DNA from: Bacillus zhangzhouensis
GTDB lineage: Bacteria > Bacillota > Bacilli > Bacillales > Bacillaceae
Assembly (NCBI RefSeq): GCF_000715205.1
Contig: NZ_JOTP01000025.1
Location: forward strand, 1-37,347
Reading direction: 5' to 3'
Length of the DNA stretch: 37,347 nucleotides
Below are positions 8,539 to 17,165 of the stretch, piece by piece. Under the pieces are notes generated by a model that saw nothing but the letters and a program-made list of their open reading frames with translations, was not told the DNA's origin and made no database searches. Made by a program: the position numbers and the translations under genes. The first letter of the stretch is position 1. Each line of letters begins with the position of its first letter.

Positions 8539-9113
8539 TTTTCAACTCCTTCAATGTCTATTTTTTTGTTCTTGTAAAACTTCCTTGCCTTTTCACGATT
8601 TCCACAAAGTTGCATTGAACACCATTGCTTATTTTGATTTTTAGTCTTATCTATAAAAAACCAATCACAATTCGTGCTACTACATTGTTTGATTGTTTGA
8701 TTTGATTTCAGTAGATGATAGAAGGAACGAACAATTGGATAAAGGATGATAAAGACACCTTGCCCATCTAGATGTTTTACGCTTACTTTTTCTTCATCAT
8801 TTTGGCAAATATCTATCCCTCTATGTGCTTCATATAACCACTTGTTAAATAAGATTATATCCTTCCTACTTACATCCTCTTTATGGTGAATTGAATTCAA
8901 AATGTTAAACATTGTATCTCGTAGTAATCGAATTTCTTCTATTGAAATTCCACTGCCCTTAATTTTTAAATCAATAAAGTGAGTAGATTCTTTTGCCCAA
9001 TTTACTAAAGCAGAAGTGTCCATGCACAACTCTTGATAGAATTGATTGTATCTATTGTTAGCTGTATTAATAAAATCTAAACTCAAATCTCCACCAACCG
9101 CTTTATAATTCAA
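8532..9113 (-). CDS. ABATE-domain CGNR zinc-finger transcription regulator
   Basis: About 193 aa from a TTG at 9113 that lies 12 bases after GGAGG; the longer frame to 9146 starts inside an inverted repeat and upstream of the ribosome site, so it is rejected. Residues ~10-120 are the ABATE region (GGDLSLDFINTANNR), and the C-terminus is a CGNR zinc finger: C-x4-C (CSSTNC) and C-x4-C (CSMQLC) followed by GNREKARKFYKNKK. This family is annotated as putative stress-induced regulators. It leads an operon with the hydrolase and may control itself through the 9138-9170 repeat. Confidence 0.8.
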   Translation of the reverse strand: MNYKAVGGDLSLDFINTANNRYNQFYQELCMDTSALVNWAKESTHFIDLKIKGSGISIEEIRLLRDTMFNILNSIHHKEDVSRKDIILFNKWLYEAHRGIDICQNDEEKVSVKHLDGQGVFIILYPIVRSFYHLLKSNQTIKQCSSTNCDWFFIDKTKNQNKQWCSMQLCGNREKARKFYKNKKIDIEGVEKW

Positions 9114-9137
9114 TAGTCTTTTATACCTCCAATAAGT

Positions 9138-9170
9138 TATAACCACCTAAATTAATTTTAGGTGGTTATA
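9138..9170. promoter_or_regulatory. Perfect 14-bp inverted repeat, probable operator
   Basis: TATAACCACCTAAA and TTTAGGTGGTTATA around 5 nt, directly upstream of the regulator's Shine-Dalgarno. The position and symmetry fit an autoregulatory operator; a leader hairpin is the alternative. Confidence 0.6.
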
Positions 9171-9214
9171 TAAATAGTGTCAAATGTGAGTTAATTATGA
9201 TCACCTCAAGTTTC

Positions 9215-9715
9215 CCCTACAGGTGTATCAATGGGTGAAAAAGTATCAAGAAAGCGGAGAAAACGGCTTTAAAAGACAACCGAGGGAAACGCAAAACTGA
9301 AGAAGAACTGACACCTGAAGAAAAAATTCAGTGGGAAAACAAACGGCTGGAACAAGAAAATGAGCGTTTGCGTGCGGAGAATGCGTTCTTGAAAAGTTGG
9401 TAGAGATCAAAAGGAGGCGGTTCTAAGTCAAGTTCGTACGAAAATTGATATTTCGCCATTCAAGAGCTGAATCAAGAAGAAAGCTTCTCTGTCCAAATGG
9501 TATGGTGAGATTCCAAAGTTTCACGCCAAGGGTAGGACTCTGTATTGATAACGGGCGATTGAGTCGTTTGAGGGAAATTAAAATGAGAGAAATACATACG
9601 GAACACTTACGAGACATTTGAGGAACTTCAAAGACCAATTGATGAAGATATATCCACTTTTACAAACATGACCTACTACAAGAAAAACTAAACGGCCACA
9701 GCGACGTGCTTTTTC
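9215..9715 (+). pseudogene. IS3-family (IS150-like) insertion sequence remnant
   Basis: Orf A remains at about 9215-9430: VYQWVKKYQESGENG, a one-base frameshift, then a charged leucine-zipper stretch (WENKRLEQENERLRAENAFL), a second frameshift near 9402, and VEIKRRRF. OrfB survives only as scraps: AIQELNQEESFSVQ near 9458 and a C-terminal TFEELQRPIDED / IHFYKHDLLQEKLNG near 9617-9690, with the DDE core deleted. No terminal inverted repeats were found. The element is dead and abuts the decayed xkdF. Confidence 0.75.
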
Positions 9716-10584
9716 AAGGGTTTCGACTCTTTTCAACAACTGGAGCCAATGCCTTTTCTACAGCTGCGGCCATTTTTTTTGCGACCTCTTCATCAATTTG
9801 TTTTTCTTGCGGATCAGGCTGATCTTCGCCTTCTCCCTTTTGAAGGTCATCCAGACGTTTTACGACTGGTGCAATTGTTTCATCTAGCATCTTTTGCAGA
9901 TCTTTTTTTTCATTTCTTCGTCCTTCTTCTCTTCCGTTTGATTCAACAGATTGTCAATAGCGGCTCTTGCATTTTTCAGCTCATTTAGATTGGCAGCAGA
10001 AAATTTTCTACCTGCCTTTTTCACTTCTGCCTCAGGCTTCTCATTCTTCAAAAGAAGTTTTTGAGCAAAGAAAAAAGCCCTTTCTCATCAGAAGTTGGCT
10101 CACGTTCTTGCTCACCTATATCTGCTGTTCCGGCCATTGAGTAGCCGGTGATCTCACCCTTTTGAATCTGTTCCCATATTTAATCAGATGCTTTTGTGAC
10201 AAGGACCCACGATCCTTTCTTGATAATCTCATCGCCCATTTCAAAGTCAGAGGGAGCAATGTACGATTCAACGACTTCCCCGACACCGCCTTGGAAATCA
10301 TGCTGCTTGTCGATCTCACGTGCATCCTTCAGGAACCCGTGAGCGGCTTTCTAAATTTCTTCTTCTTCTGGTGTCATGTAATCTCCATGTGCATCTGCTA
10401 TGTTTGGTTCATATACAATACCGTACACAAGACGCTGTGCATCATCAGCTTTGGCAATGACCTTGATCTCTTTTTGAAAGTCTGGCTGCTTTTCTGATTT
10501 CATAAAAAAGAACTGCTTTTGATTAGCAGCCTTGTCTAAGTATGAAACATTTGTGATTTTTGCATTAACCAATTCCCGTGGCAA
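9700..10584 (-). pseudogene. Decayed xkdF-like prophage gene
   Basis: From a TTG at 10584 (GGAGG eight bases upstream) the frame reads MPRELVNAKITNVSYLDKAA… and is as remembered for PBSX XkdF. It meets an in-frame TAG at 10351, continues in the same frame with KAAHGFLKDAREIDK, meets an in-frame TAA near 10180, continues with IWEQIQKGEITGYSMAGTAD, and is then frameshifted near 10060. The remainder is a charged tail (LDDLQKGEGEDQPDPQEKQI) to about 9700. Three disabling lesions make it a pseudogene. Its ribosome site lies in the last codons of the membrane-protein gene upstream. Confidence 0.8.
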
Positions 10585-10585
10585 T

Positions 10586-11461
10586 TTATTCACCTCCTTT
10601 CATTGTAAAGCGTCCTTTGTACTTATTTTCATATTCTTTTGAGGCTCTTTTTTCATTCATTACTTTTTCATCACCTTCTGTGAACCTTCTTAAAAACGGA
10701 AATTTCCAAACTAACTTATTGGGGATTAAAAATTTAAAGAATTTATATAACCAATTCGATTTTTCCTCATCATTTAGGAGAATTGCTAAGTTAATTAATA
10801 GAATAGGTAAAAAAAACAAAACACTAATCATAAAGCTATCTATAACAAAATCATATATATTTTCATAGAAATAATTTTTAAACAACTTATCCGATATAAT
10901 TAAATACATCATAAAACTAGTTAAAGTGACAGAAAAAATAATCGTGTGGCTTATAAATTTATAGCATTTCAAAAACAACCTAAACCAAATATTTTCTGTT
11001 TTTTCAACGATTAAATGCCAGTACATGTCCTTATTAACGACTTTGTGCTCCGCATAGAATACTTTTTCTATTGCATTCTTTAAATCAACGAACTTTATCA
11101 TAAATTCATCTAACTTCTCGCTATTTTCATTTAGCAAATAATCATAATATAGCTCTTCTAATTCAAGAAATTGTATGATGATACGTTTGTCTTTTAACTT
11201 AACAATAGAACCGTGATCATTCGCATATTTCTCAAAAAACGCATCTAATTCTCTTGATAAATCAGATACTTTACTTCTATTTAATATATTTTTCATAGAA
11301 ATATAAAGTGCACCACTAGAACCTGTAAGACTTTCAGCTATAATTTTCCGATTTTTTTTAATTTCATTTCGTTGCGTTACCAATATAGACGTAAGAAATA
11401 CTGTTAATATAGATCCTAGAATTACTCCATAATCTTTTATAATACTAAGAATAAGTTGCAT
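10586..11461 (-). CDS. Hypothetical membrane protein within the prophage remnant
   Basis: 291 aa, intact and not recognised. Three predicted membrane segments: about 8-28, 168-190 and 207-230, with a charged helical stretch between the first and second and a basic tail. It is visibly more AT-rich than the chromosomal core genes. It sits where a PBSX-type module would carry portal or terminase genes, and its final codons contain the Shine-Dalgarno for xkdF. An open frame among dead neighbours suggests a cargo (moron) gene or a recent arrival. A start at ATG 11461 follows GGGGAGAG. Confidence 0.65.
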   Translation of the reverse strand: MQLILSIIKDYGVILGSILTVFLTSILVTQRNEIKKNRKIIAESLTGSSGALYISMKNILNRSKVSDLSRELDAFFEKYANDHGSIVKLKDKRIIIQFLELEELYYDYLLNENSEKLDEFMIKFVDLKNAIEKVFYAEHKVVNKDMYWHLIVEKTENIWFRLFLKCYKFISHTIIFSVTLTSFMMYLIISDKLFKNYFYENIYDFVIDSFMISVLFFLPILLINLAILLNDEEKSNWLYKFFKFLIPNKLVWKFPFLRRFTEGDEKVMNEKRASKEYENKYKGRFTMKGGE

Positions 11462-11999
11462 TTATCTCTCCCCTTTTCTTTTTATACGAAAGGAGGGAGG
11501 ATTTGTTTCAAATTATTAATTCATTAAATTTTTCTTCTAATCTCTTTTTTCCTCGGCTGACAGTCCTAGAATAACAGGATCAATCACAGGACCAACCTGA
11601 CAGTTTACTCGCTCTTTTGGAGAAAGATTTGTATCTCTCGGAAAGACACCGCTCTCCGCTGCCTGGTATCTCAAATTCTTCATTGAGAGGAATGATCGTT
11701 CCGTCCAGCTGCACATGACTTTCCTCTCGACAGATTCGAAAAACTGTCCTCGATACAGCTGCTATCAGGCTCAGAATGTCCCTCTCGTATGGCCACATTC
11801 CTCAACACCTTTGTTCCGTATCCAGATACGCCATTGATAAGGGAAAGGCGCGTCTCCCAATAAAAAAGCGGACACCAATCAAGGCACTTAAAGTGCTCAA
11901 TGATCAGCGTCCTCAGGTTCTTCCTTCCGGACAATTCACGTTCGTTTTGCTTGTCTCTATCATACGATGATCCTCATAGAAAAAAAGGCCCCCTTTTTC
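11462..11999. other. Decayed segment, no gene supported
   Basis: Only short overlapping frames on both strands (for example minus 11580-11798 and 11680-11934, plus 11776-11970). None has a convincing ribosome site or recognisable family. By position it lies between ArpU-type regulator and xkdF remnants, where terminase and portal genes are expected, but I could not match it to them. Confidence 0.4.
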
Positions 12000-12306
12000 T
12001 CAGTTTTTTCTCGGCAATGCAAATAAAAAACAGCACTCTATGATTCCTAGTGCTGTCGGAAGGTTAAACATCGCTTGCTTCTTCAATTTGTAATACCGGT
12101 CTTTCTTCAGACCCAGTTCTTCACACACCTCCAAATCCTTCACCGCACGTGATGTCAGGTATTTCATCCGAATGATGTCTTGCTCAATTTCATCTAGGCT
12201 GTTTTCTAGCGCTCTTTCTATCTGCCGGACCTTCAGCCATTTAAAACTTCCTGGTTTCTGAGATAAGGAAACAGGCCTGTTGCACCATTTGTCTCCTGTT
12301 TTTTTC
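12000..12306 (-). pseudogene. Truncated ArpU/Xpf-type phage regulator remnant
   Basis: An open frame without a start codon, about 100 codons, ending at a TGA at 12000-12002. It reads …QIERALENSLDEIEQDII, RMKYLTSRAVKDLEVCEELG and LKKDRYYKLKKQAMFNLPTALG. The order of acidic helix, RMKYL and a helix-turn-helix with R-Y-Y-K-L-K fits ArpU-family phage late regulators. The N-terminus is missing behind a stop codon. In PBSX-type modules such a regulator follows xtrA, as here. Confidence 0.6.
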
Positions 12307-12464
12307 TATTTTTCTCCTGCACCTTCAGGGCTTTATAGAGTTTCAGCTCCTTGAAAGTTCATATTAAAATTTTTTTATAATCTATCTAACTCTGAAAACC
12401 GTTCGTATTTTTTATAAATTATAGGATAATTAGGTGTGTCAAAATAAACAAGGGAGTGTTTTAA

Positions 12465-12683
12465 ATGAGATTAAAAAAAGTTTTAACTTGTTCCGCATTA
12501 TCCTTTGTTTTACTTGTTTCTGCATCTCCTGCATTCGCTTCAACTTCTAATGCAGACAGCAACATTAGTCAAAAGGTAATAACTCCTCAAGCTGAGCTGA
12601 AAACTATTCATCTAAAAGCCAATACACAAGCAGGATCTTTCTTATGTTTCATATCTAAAAGTAAATGCTTCAACAAAAGATGA
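12465..12683 (+). CDS. Small secreted peptide, probably frameshifted
   Basis: 72 aa as it stands, with a good signal peptide (MRLKKVLTCSALSFVLLVSA, cleavage after SPAFA near residue 26) and GGGAG upstream. The frame ends in LCFISKSKCFNKR, but the +1 frame stays open past it and reads SYVSYLKVNAS, TKDDGTWTGKYQGWY and a TAA at 12718-12720. The aromatic, Gly/Trp-rich ending looks like the original C-terminus, so a one-base frameshift near 12630-12640 probably broke a secreted or bacteriocin-like peptide. I do not recognise the family. A terminator follows. Confidence 0.5.
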   Translation: MRLKKVLTCSALSFVLLVSASPAFASTSNADSNISQKVITPQAELKTIHLKANTQAGSFLCFISKSKCFNKR

Positions 12684-12799
12684 TGGTACTTGGACAGGTA
12701 AATATCAAGGTTGGTATTAAAATATATAGCTGCAAATCACTATGCCTGTTTTAATAATTTCATAATCACTAGCAATTAACTTATTTTTGACTGTTCCCT

Positions 12800-12829
12800 G
12801 CAGGAGGAAGCTCCTGCTATTTTATTTTG
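12800..12829 (+). terminator. Terminator after the secreted peptide gene
   Basis: GCAGGAG and CTCCTGC around a 4-nt loop, followed by TATTTTATTTT on the plus strand. Confidence 0.8.
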
Positions 12830-13020
12830 TGTGAACTCGAGTAATTTAAATTTGTGAACCGGCCGTCACGTGTAGTGATTTCCGTTTTCCCGTAAATAGG
12901 TGCTGCAGCTAAAAATGCTTCGTAGGAATAGCCATCTAGGATAATGACTTTTACTTCTCCCTTTCCAAAAAGCTGATCAATTGAGATGTTAGAGTCTATA
13001 TGTTTGTAAGGATTATTCAT
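12817..13020 (-). CDS. XtrA-like phage protein
   Basis: 67 aa from the ATG at 13020. It reads MNNPYKHIDSNISIDQLFG then VKVIILDGYSYEAFLAA and TEITTRDGRFTNLNY. Size, the VKVIILDG core and the position just upstream of an ArpU-type regulator fit XtrA of PBSX/skin-type prophages. Function in the phage is not known. The ribosome site is weak and lies within a large hairpin (13021-13080). Confidence 0.55.
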   Translation of the reverse strand: MNNPYKHIDSNISIDQLFGKGEVKVIILDGYSYEAFLAAAPIYGKTEITTRDGRFTNLNYSSSHKIK

Positions 13021-13080
13021 GCACAAGGCATCCCATGTTATAATGAATTATCGAGATTCATTATAGCTAGAGCCTTGTGC
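13021..13080. repeat. 60-nt imperfect hairpin at the start of the XtrA-like gene
   Basis: Outer arms GCACAAGGC and GCCTTGTGC (9 bp) and inner arms TATAATGAAT and ATTCATTATA (10 bp), with an asymmetric internal loop of 9 and 6 nt and a 7-nt apex. It directly abuts the ATG on the minus strand. Confidence 0.6.
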
Positions 13081-13091
13081 TTTGGTTCTCT

Positions 13092-13380
13092 TTATTTGCC
13101 CTGAAGAGCTTGCAAATCACGTACACACATTCTAAAGAAGTGTTCGTCCCTTAAATCTAAAGACAGGTCAATCAAAGCCCTCAGATCAACTTCTGTCAGA
13201 TCCTCATCCAAATTTTCAGCCCAAGACTTTGGAACAACCAAGCAAGGTATTACCACTAAGAAACCTTACTAAAATGTCACCTTCATCTACTTTAAGTACA
13301 TAACCTGCTTTGTTAAGTGGTTCTCTTTTGCCTTTCCTTGATGCTTTTATCCAGTCTCCTTCTAAAAATTTGTTTTTCAT
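13092..13380 (-). pseudogene. Frameshifted IDEAL-domain protein gene
   Basis: The ATG at 13380 starts MKNKFLEGDWIKASRKGKRE and runs to NTLLGCSKVLG-stop. One frame over, the sequence continues as VVPKSWAENLDEDLTEVDLR then ALIDLSLDLRDEHFFRMCVR and DLQALQGK, ending at 13092. The second half carries an IDEAL-type motif (IDLSLDLRDE). One indel near 13240 would restore about 95 residues. The ATG overlaps the stop of the small upstream gene (ATGA). Confidence 0.65.
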
Positions 13381-13511
13381 CTGATAATCCTCCATCCTTT
13401 CTTAATCCTACTGACTTGTTCATATTGTTTAAGTGGTTCATAGAGGTGAACACGTTGTCCATCCTCTATGCGATAAAGCAGGAACCACCGTTTTGAGCGT
13501 TTGCGTGCCAT
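13377..13511 (-). CDS. Small basic phage-type protein
   Basis: 44 aa, starting MARKRSKRWFLLYRIEDGQR and ending RIKKGWRIIR; strongly basic. The ATG at 13511 lies two bases after the stop of the preceding gene, with GATGGGG upstream, and its TGA overlaps the next ATG. The tight chain of overlapping starts and stops is typical of a phage early operon. Not recognised; could bind nucleic acid, by charge only. Confidence 0.5.
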   Translation of the reverse strand: MARKRSKRWFLLYRIEDGQRVHLYEPLKQYEQVSRIKKGWRIIR

Positions 13512-13512
13512 C

Positions 13513-13863
13513 TTATGTAGCCCCATCTTCCTCATCTTTTTGATCAACTTTAGGAAGATCGTATTCATCTGGAACGCTATCATCTGAACTCTTTTCGTCT
13601 TCAGCTGCTTCTTCAGCCTTTTGAATCGGTTCAGCTTCGTTGGCTTGATCCTGCTTCCAGTCCCACCATGTTTCAGCGAGCGGGGCAACTGCTGCTCGGT
13701 AGTCATTGATCAAATCAACTATTGCGCTGGATGACATCTCAAGCTCTGTGGCTAACTTACGGTAAGATTCACCTTCAATGTGATGCTTAACAACATCGGT
13801 CATATCTTTTGGGAATTCTTTCTGTTCTGGATCCATACCCTCATGGAGTGAATTTTTTATCAT
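13513..13863 (-). CDS. Phage-type protein with HTH-like region, possibly truncated
   Basis: 116 aa. Residues ~20-60 (DVVKHHIEGESYRKLATELE, MSSSAIVDLINDYR) look like a helix-turn-helix, followed by a Trp-rich WWDWKQDQ and a very acidic tail. No good ribosome site precedes the ATG at 13863, and the frame begins just beside the glnA terminator, so the prophage boundary may have cut its 5' end. Could be a small regulatory or packaging protein; not identified. Confidence 0.5.
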   Translation of the reverse strand: MIKNSLHEGMDPEQKEFPKDMTDVVKHHIEGESYRKLATELEMSSSAIVDLINDYRAAVAPLAETWWDWKQDQANEAEPIQKAEEAAEDEKSSDDSVPDEYDLPKVDQKDEEDGAT

Positions 13864-13929
13864 TTTTTGTGGGTAAATTGCGGGTAGTGCATCTTCATAT
13901 TAAAATATTAGCAACACCAAAAAAATAAA

Positions 13930-13965
13930 GAAAACCCCTGAAACCATTGGTTCCAAGGGGTTTTC
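13930..13965 (-). terminator. Terminator of glnRA
   Basis: GAAAACCCCT and AGGGGTTTTC, with further pairing inside (GAAACC with GGTTCC, one mismatch); on the minus strand followed by TTTTCTTTATTTTT. It lies just beyond the glnA stop. Confidence 0.85.
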
Positions 13966-13969
13966 TCTA

Positions 13970-15304
13970 TTAATACTGAGACATATACTGATCGCGTTCC
14001 CATGGGTGTACTTGGGTGCGGAACATATCCCATTCGATTTCTTTTGATTCGATGAAGTGCTCGAATAAGTGATCGCCTAGTGCGTTGATCATGACTTCGT
14101 TTGATTTCAGCAGTTCTAGCGCTTCTGCAAGTGTTGCAGGAAGGTCAGCGATGCCGTTTTCAAGGCGCTCTTCTTTGTCCATGACATAGATGTTTCTGTC
14201 AATTGGCGCTGGTGCGTCTAGTTTGTTTTTGATTCCGTCTAGACCTGCTGCAAGTAATACGCTTAGTGCAAGGTATGGGTTTGCAGATGGGTCTACGCTG
14301 CGTACTTCTACACGTGTGCTGATGCCGCGTGATGCTGGGATACGGATCAATGGGCTGCGGTTCTGTGCACTCCATGCAACATAGCAAGGTGCTTCATAAC
14401 CAGGTACAAGACGCTTGTAAGAGTTCACCGTAGGGTTTGTGACCGCTGTAAAGCTTGTTGCATGCTTTACGATCCCTGCGATAAAGTGTCTAGCCGTCTC
14501 GCTTAATTGTAAATCTGCTTTTTCATCAAAGAATGCGTTTTTGCCATTTTTGAATAATGATAGGTTACAGTGCATACCAGATCCGTTTACACCGAACAAT
14601 GGTTTTGGCATAAATGTCGCATGAAGACCGTGCTTTCTTGCAATGGTTTTGACAACAAGTTTGAACGTTTGAATGTCATCACAAGAACGGATCGCGCCTG
14701 CATATTTGAAATCAATTTCATGTTGACCAGGTGCTACTTCGTGGTGAGATGCTTCAATTTCAAAGCCCATTTCTTCAAGCTCTAGTACGATATCACGGCG
14801 GCAGTTTTCGCCTAGATCTGTTGGTGCAAGGTCAAAGTATCCACCTTTATCGTTTAGTTCAAGCGTTGGCTCGCCTTTTTCATCTAATTTAAATAAGAAG
14901 AATTCTGGCTCAGGTCCAAGGTTGAAATCACTAAATCCCAGTTCTTCCATTTCCTTTAAGACACGCTTTAAGTTGTTACGAGGGTCTCCATCAAATGGCG
15001 TCCCGTCCGGCTTATAAATGTCACAAATAAAGCGTGCAACTTTACCTTTTTCTGCTGTCCAAGGGAAAATAACAAATGTGTTTAGATCTGGATATAGGTA
15101 CATATCTGATTCTTCAATACGTACGAACCCTTCAATAGATGAACCATCAAACATACATTTGTTATCGAGAGCTTTTTCTAACTGGCTCACAGGAATCTCA
15201 ACATTTTTAATTGTTCCGAGAATGTCTGTAAATTGCAGACGGATGTACTTTACGTTTTCCTCATTTACTAATTTTACGATATCTTCTCTTGTGTACTTTG
15301 CCAT
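13970..15304 (-). CDS. glnA: Glutamine synthetase type I
   Basis: 444 aa, full length. It makes glutamine from glutamate, ammonia and ATP, as a cytoplasmic dodecamer. Signatures seen: [13 protein letters not shown] (51-63), GPEPEFFLF, the metal and substrate segments EVAPGQHEI and [12 protein letters not shown], the ATP/Glu segment [13 protein letters not shown], and the C-terminus [13 protein letters not shown]. In Bacillus the feedback-inhibited enzyme also controls TnrA and GlnR. GGGGAGGAG precedes the ATG. Second gene of glnRA, 60 bp after glnR. Confidence 0.98.
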   Translation of the reverse strand: MAKYTREDIVKLVNEENVKYIRLQFTDILGTIKNVEIPVSQLEKALDNKCMFDGSSIEGFVRIEESDMYLYPDLNTFVIFPWTAEKGKVARFICDIYKPDGTPFDGDPRNNLKRVLKEMEELGFSDFNLGPEPEFFLFKLDEKGEPTLELNDKGGYFDLAPTDLGENCRRDIVLELEEMGFEIEASHHEVAPGQHEIDFKYAGAIRSCDDIQTFKLVVKTIARKHGLHATFMPKPLFGVNGSGMHCNLSLFKNGKNAFFDEKADLQLSETARHFIAGIVKHATSFTAVTNPTVNSYKRLVPGYEAPCYVAWSAQNRSPLIRIPASRGISTRVEVRSVDPSANPYLALSVLLAAGLDGIKNKLDAPAPIDRNIYVMDKEERLENGIADLPATLAEALELLKSNEVMINALGDHLFEHFIESKEIEWDMFRTQVHPWERDQYMSQY

Positions 15305-15364
15305 TTCGTAAAACTCCTCCCCTACAAAAGGTAAAATGTGTATAGCAATGCTTTTGCTAATCTG

Positions 15365-15775
15365 TTAACGGAAGAACCTTGACATATCCCCCTGCCTAAA
15401 GGTCGTTCCTTGTTGGAAACGTCCAGCCTGAATGAGTTCCTTCTTCAGTAGCTTCCTGAGTTCATCATCTGTCAAGTTGTGCTTCGCTGTGGTTTTCTCC
15501 TCAGTCTTTGTTTCAGACGCAGGATTCTCCGCCTCAGCTTTGGCAAAAAGCTTTTTGATTCCTGCCATGTTTACACCTTGTTCGATGAGGTTTTTAATTT
15601 CTAATAATTTATCAACATCATGGAAAGAAAATAATCGGCGATTCCCATCACTTCTTGCTGGAAATATTAAACCATTTTCCTCATAATAGCGAATTTGTCT
15701 TGCAGATAATTCTGTTAGCTGCATGACAATCCCAATTGGGAATAAAGGCATTGAGCGGCGAATGTTATCACTCAT
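15365..15775 (-). CDS. glnR: MerR-family nitrogen repressor GlnR
   Basis: 136 aa. The N-terminal MerR winged helix ([34 protein letters not shown]) is followed by a dimer helix and a charged C-terminal tail ([14 protein letters not shown]…) through which feedback-inhibited glutamine synthetase activates it. It represses glnRA and other nitrogen genes when glutamine is plentiful. AAGGAGGAG lies upstream of the ATG. Two GlnR-type sites lie in its own promoter region. Confidence 0.97.
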   Translation of the reverse strand: MSDNIRRSMPLFPIGIVMQLTELSARQIRYYEENGLIFPARSDGNRRLFSFHDVDKLLEIKNLIEQGVNMAGIKKLFAKAEAENPASETKTEEKTTAKHNLTDDELRKLLKKELIQAGRFQQGTTFRQGDMSRFFR

Positions 15776-15806
15776 CTCAACTGTCTCCTCCTCTTTGCTT
15801 AAATTT

Positions 15807-15835
15807 ATTATATGTCATGTTATATTATGTGTCAA
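15807..15835 (-). promoter_or_regulatory. Sigma-A promoter of glnRA
   Basis: On the minus strand TTGACA and TATAAT are both exact consensus with a 17-bp spacer. Such a strong promoter needs repression, provided by the overlapping GlnR sites. Confidence 0.9.
15818..15834. promoter_or_regulatory. GlnR/TnrA operator O2
   Basis: TGTTATATTATGTGTCA on the plus strand matches the TGTnAnAWWWTnTnACA dyad with one change and covers the spacer and -35 of the glnRA promoter. Confidence 0.7.
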
Positions 15836-15840
15836 CGAAA

Positions 15841-15857
15841 TGTTAGGAATATTAACA
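15841..15857. promoter_or_regulatory. GlnR/TnrA operator O1
   Basis: TGTTAGGAATATTAACA keeps both TGTnA and TnACA half-sites of the GlnR/TnrA box, just upstream of the glnRA -35. It overlaps no gene; the ynbB stop lies 10 bp away. Confidence 0.8.
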
Positions 15858-15866
15858 TGGATTTTT

Positions 15867-17153
15867 TTATCGAGTAGGTACTTCAATAAAACCTTGTTCC
15901 AATAAGGCATCTACAGCACTGCAAATCGCATTTTTCACATGGGCATACGTAAGGCCGCCTTGAACGTAGGCGGTATAAGGCGGTCTGATCGGACCATCGG
16001 CTGATAATTCGATACTAGCTCCTTGCACAAAAGTGCCAGCTGCCATAATGACGTCATCCTCATAGCCCGGCATATAGCTTGCATACGGTGTGACGTGACT
16101 GTTGATCGGAGATGCATATTGAATGGCCTGGCAGAACGCAATCATTTTTTTAGGATCTCCAAATTCTACAGATTGAATCAAGTCCGTTCTTTTCGCATTC
16201 CACACTGGGTTTGTTTGAAACCCAAGCTTTTCAAGAAAACGAGCTGTAAACACTGCGCCCTTTAAGCTTTGCGCAACGACATGCGGGGCTAAGAAAAATC
16301 CTTGATACATTTCCTGGAGCGCATACAGCGATGCACCCGCTTCACTGCCGATGCCTGGAGCTGTCATTCGATAAGAGCAAGCTTCTACCCATTTTTCTTT
16401 TCCAACGATGTAGCCGCCTGTTTTGGCAAGGCCGCCGCCTGGGTTTTTAATAAGAGAACCAGCCATGAGGTCTGCTCCCACATGACATGGCTCTTGTAAT
16501 TCAGTAAATTCACCATAACAGTTGTCAACAAACACAATGATCTCTTCATTGATCTCCTTCACAAATGAAATCATTTGCTCAATTTCTTCTATTGTAAAGG
16601 AAGGTCTTGACGCATAGCCTTTTGAACGCTGGATGCCGATAACTTTTGTTTTAGAGGAAATAGACTCTTTTACTTTGTCGTAATCGACTGATCCGTCTTG
16701 GCGCAAATCAATGGCTTTGTAGTCAATCTTGAAGTCTTTTAATGAGCCTGTCCCTTCTTTCCCGCGAATCCCGACAATTTCTTCTAGGGTGTCGTATGGC
16801 TTCCCTGTCATGTAGATCAATTCATCGCCAGGTCTTAGCACACCGAATAAGGCAATGGAAATTGCATGTGTTCCGGAAATAATTTGCGGGCGCACAAGAC
16901 CGCTTTCTCCTCCGAATACATCCGCATAGATCTTTTCTAATGTGTCTCTTCCCATATCATCATAGCCATATCCAGTTGTCGGATTAAAGTGAGAGTCACT
17001 GACTTTATGCTTTCGGTAGCTTTCAAGCACTCTCCACTCATTTTGTTCGCTCGTTTGATCAATTTGCTGATGCATGCGTAAAATCTCTTGTTCTGTTTCT
17101 GCTGCTACTTGTTCTAAAATGGTGCCATGTTTTAAAGTGTGAAACATCTTCAT
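15867..17153 (-). CDS. ynbB: YnbB, PLP-dependent methionine gamma-lyase-like protein
   Basis: 428 aa, aminotransferase fold type I, of the family long annotated as aluminium-resistance or methionine gamma-lyase-like. Seen: SGTHAISIALFGVLRPGDEL in the cofactor-phosphate region, FVDNCYGEF with the pyridine-binding Asp, and SLIKNPGGGLAKTGGYI, which holds the candidate Schiff-base lysine. Substrate is unproven. AGGAAAGG lies before the ATG. It follows hflX by 12 bp in the same direction, and glnR comes next, as in B. subtilis. Confidence 0.9.
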   Translation of the reverse strand: MKMFHTLKHGTILEQVAAETEQEILRMHQQIDQTSEQNEWRVLESYRKHKVSDSHFNPTTGYGYDDMGRDTLEKIYADVFGGESGLVRPQIISGTHAISIALFGVLRPGDELIYMTGKPYDTLEEIVGIRGKEGTGSLKDFKIDYKAIDLRQDGSVDYDKVKESISSKTKVIGIQRSKGYASRPSFTIEEIEQMISFVKEINEEIIVFVDNCYGEFTELQEPCHVGADLMAGSLIKNPGGGLAKTGGYIVGKEKWVEACSYRMTAPGIGSEAGASLYALQEMYQGFFLAPHVVAQSLKGAVFTARFLEKLGFQTNPVWNAKRTDLIQSVEFGDPKKMIAFCQAIQYASPINSHVTPYASYMPGYEDDVIMAAGTFVQGASIELSADGPIRPPYTAYVQGGLTYAHVKNAICSAVDALLEQGFIEVPTR

Positions 17154-17165
17154 TTAATTCCTTTC

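Noticed and set aside
9749..9988. 79-codon plus-strand open frame
   Set aside because: Antisense of the charged tail of the xkdF remnant.
14190..14785. Several 60-70 codon plus-strand frames inside glnA
   Set aside because: Shadows of the glutamine synthetase gene.
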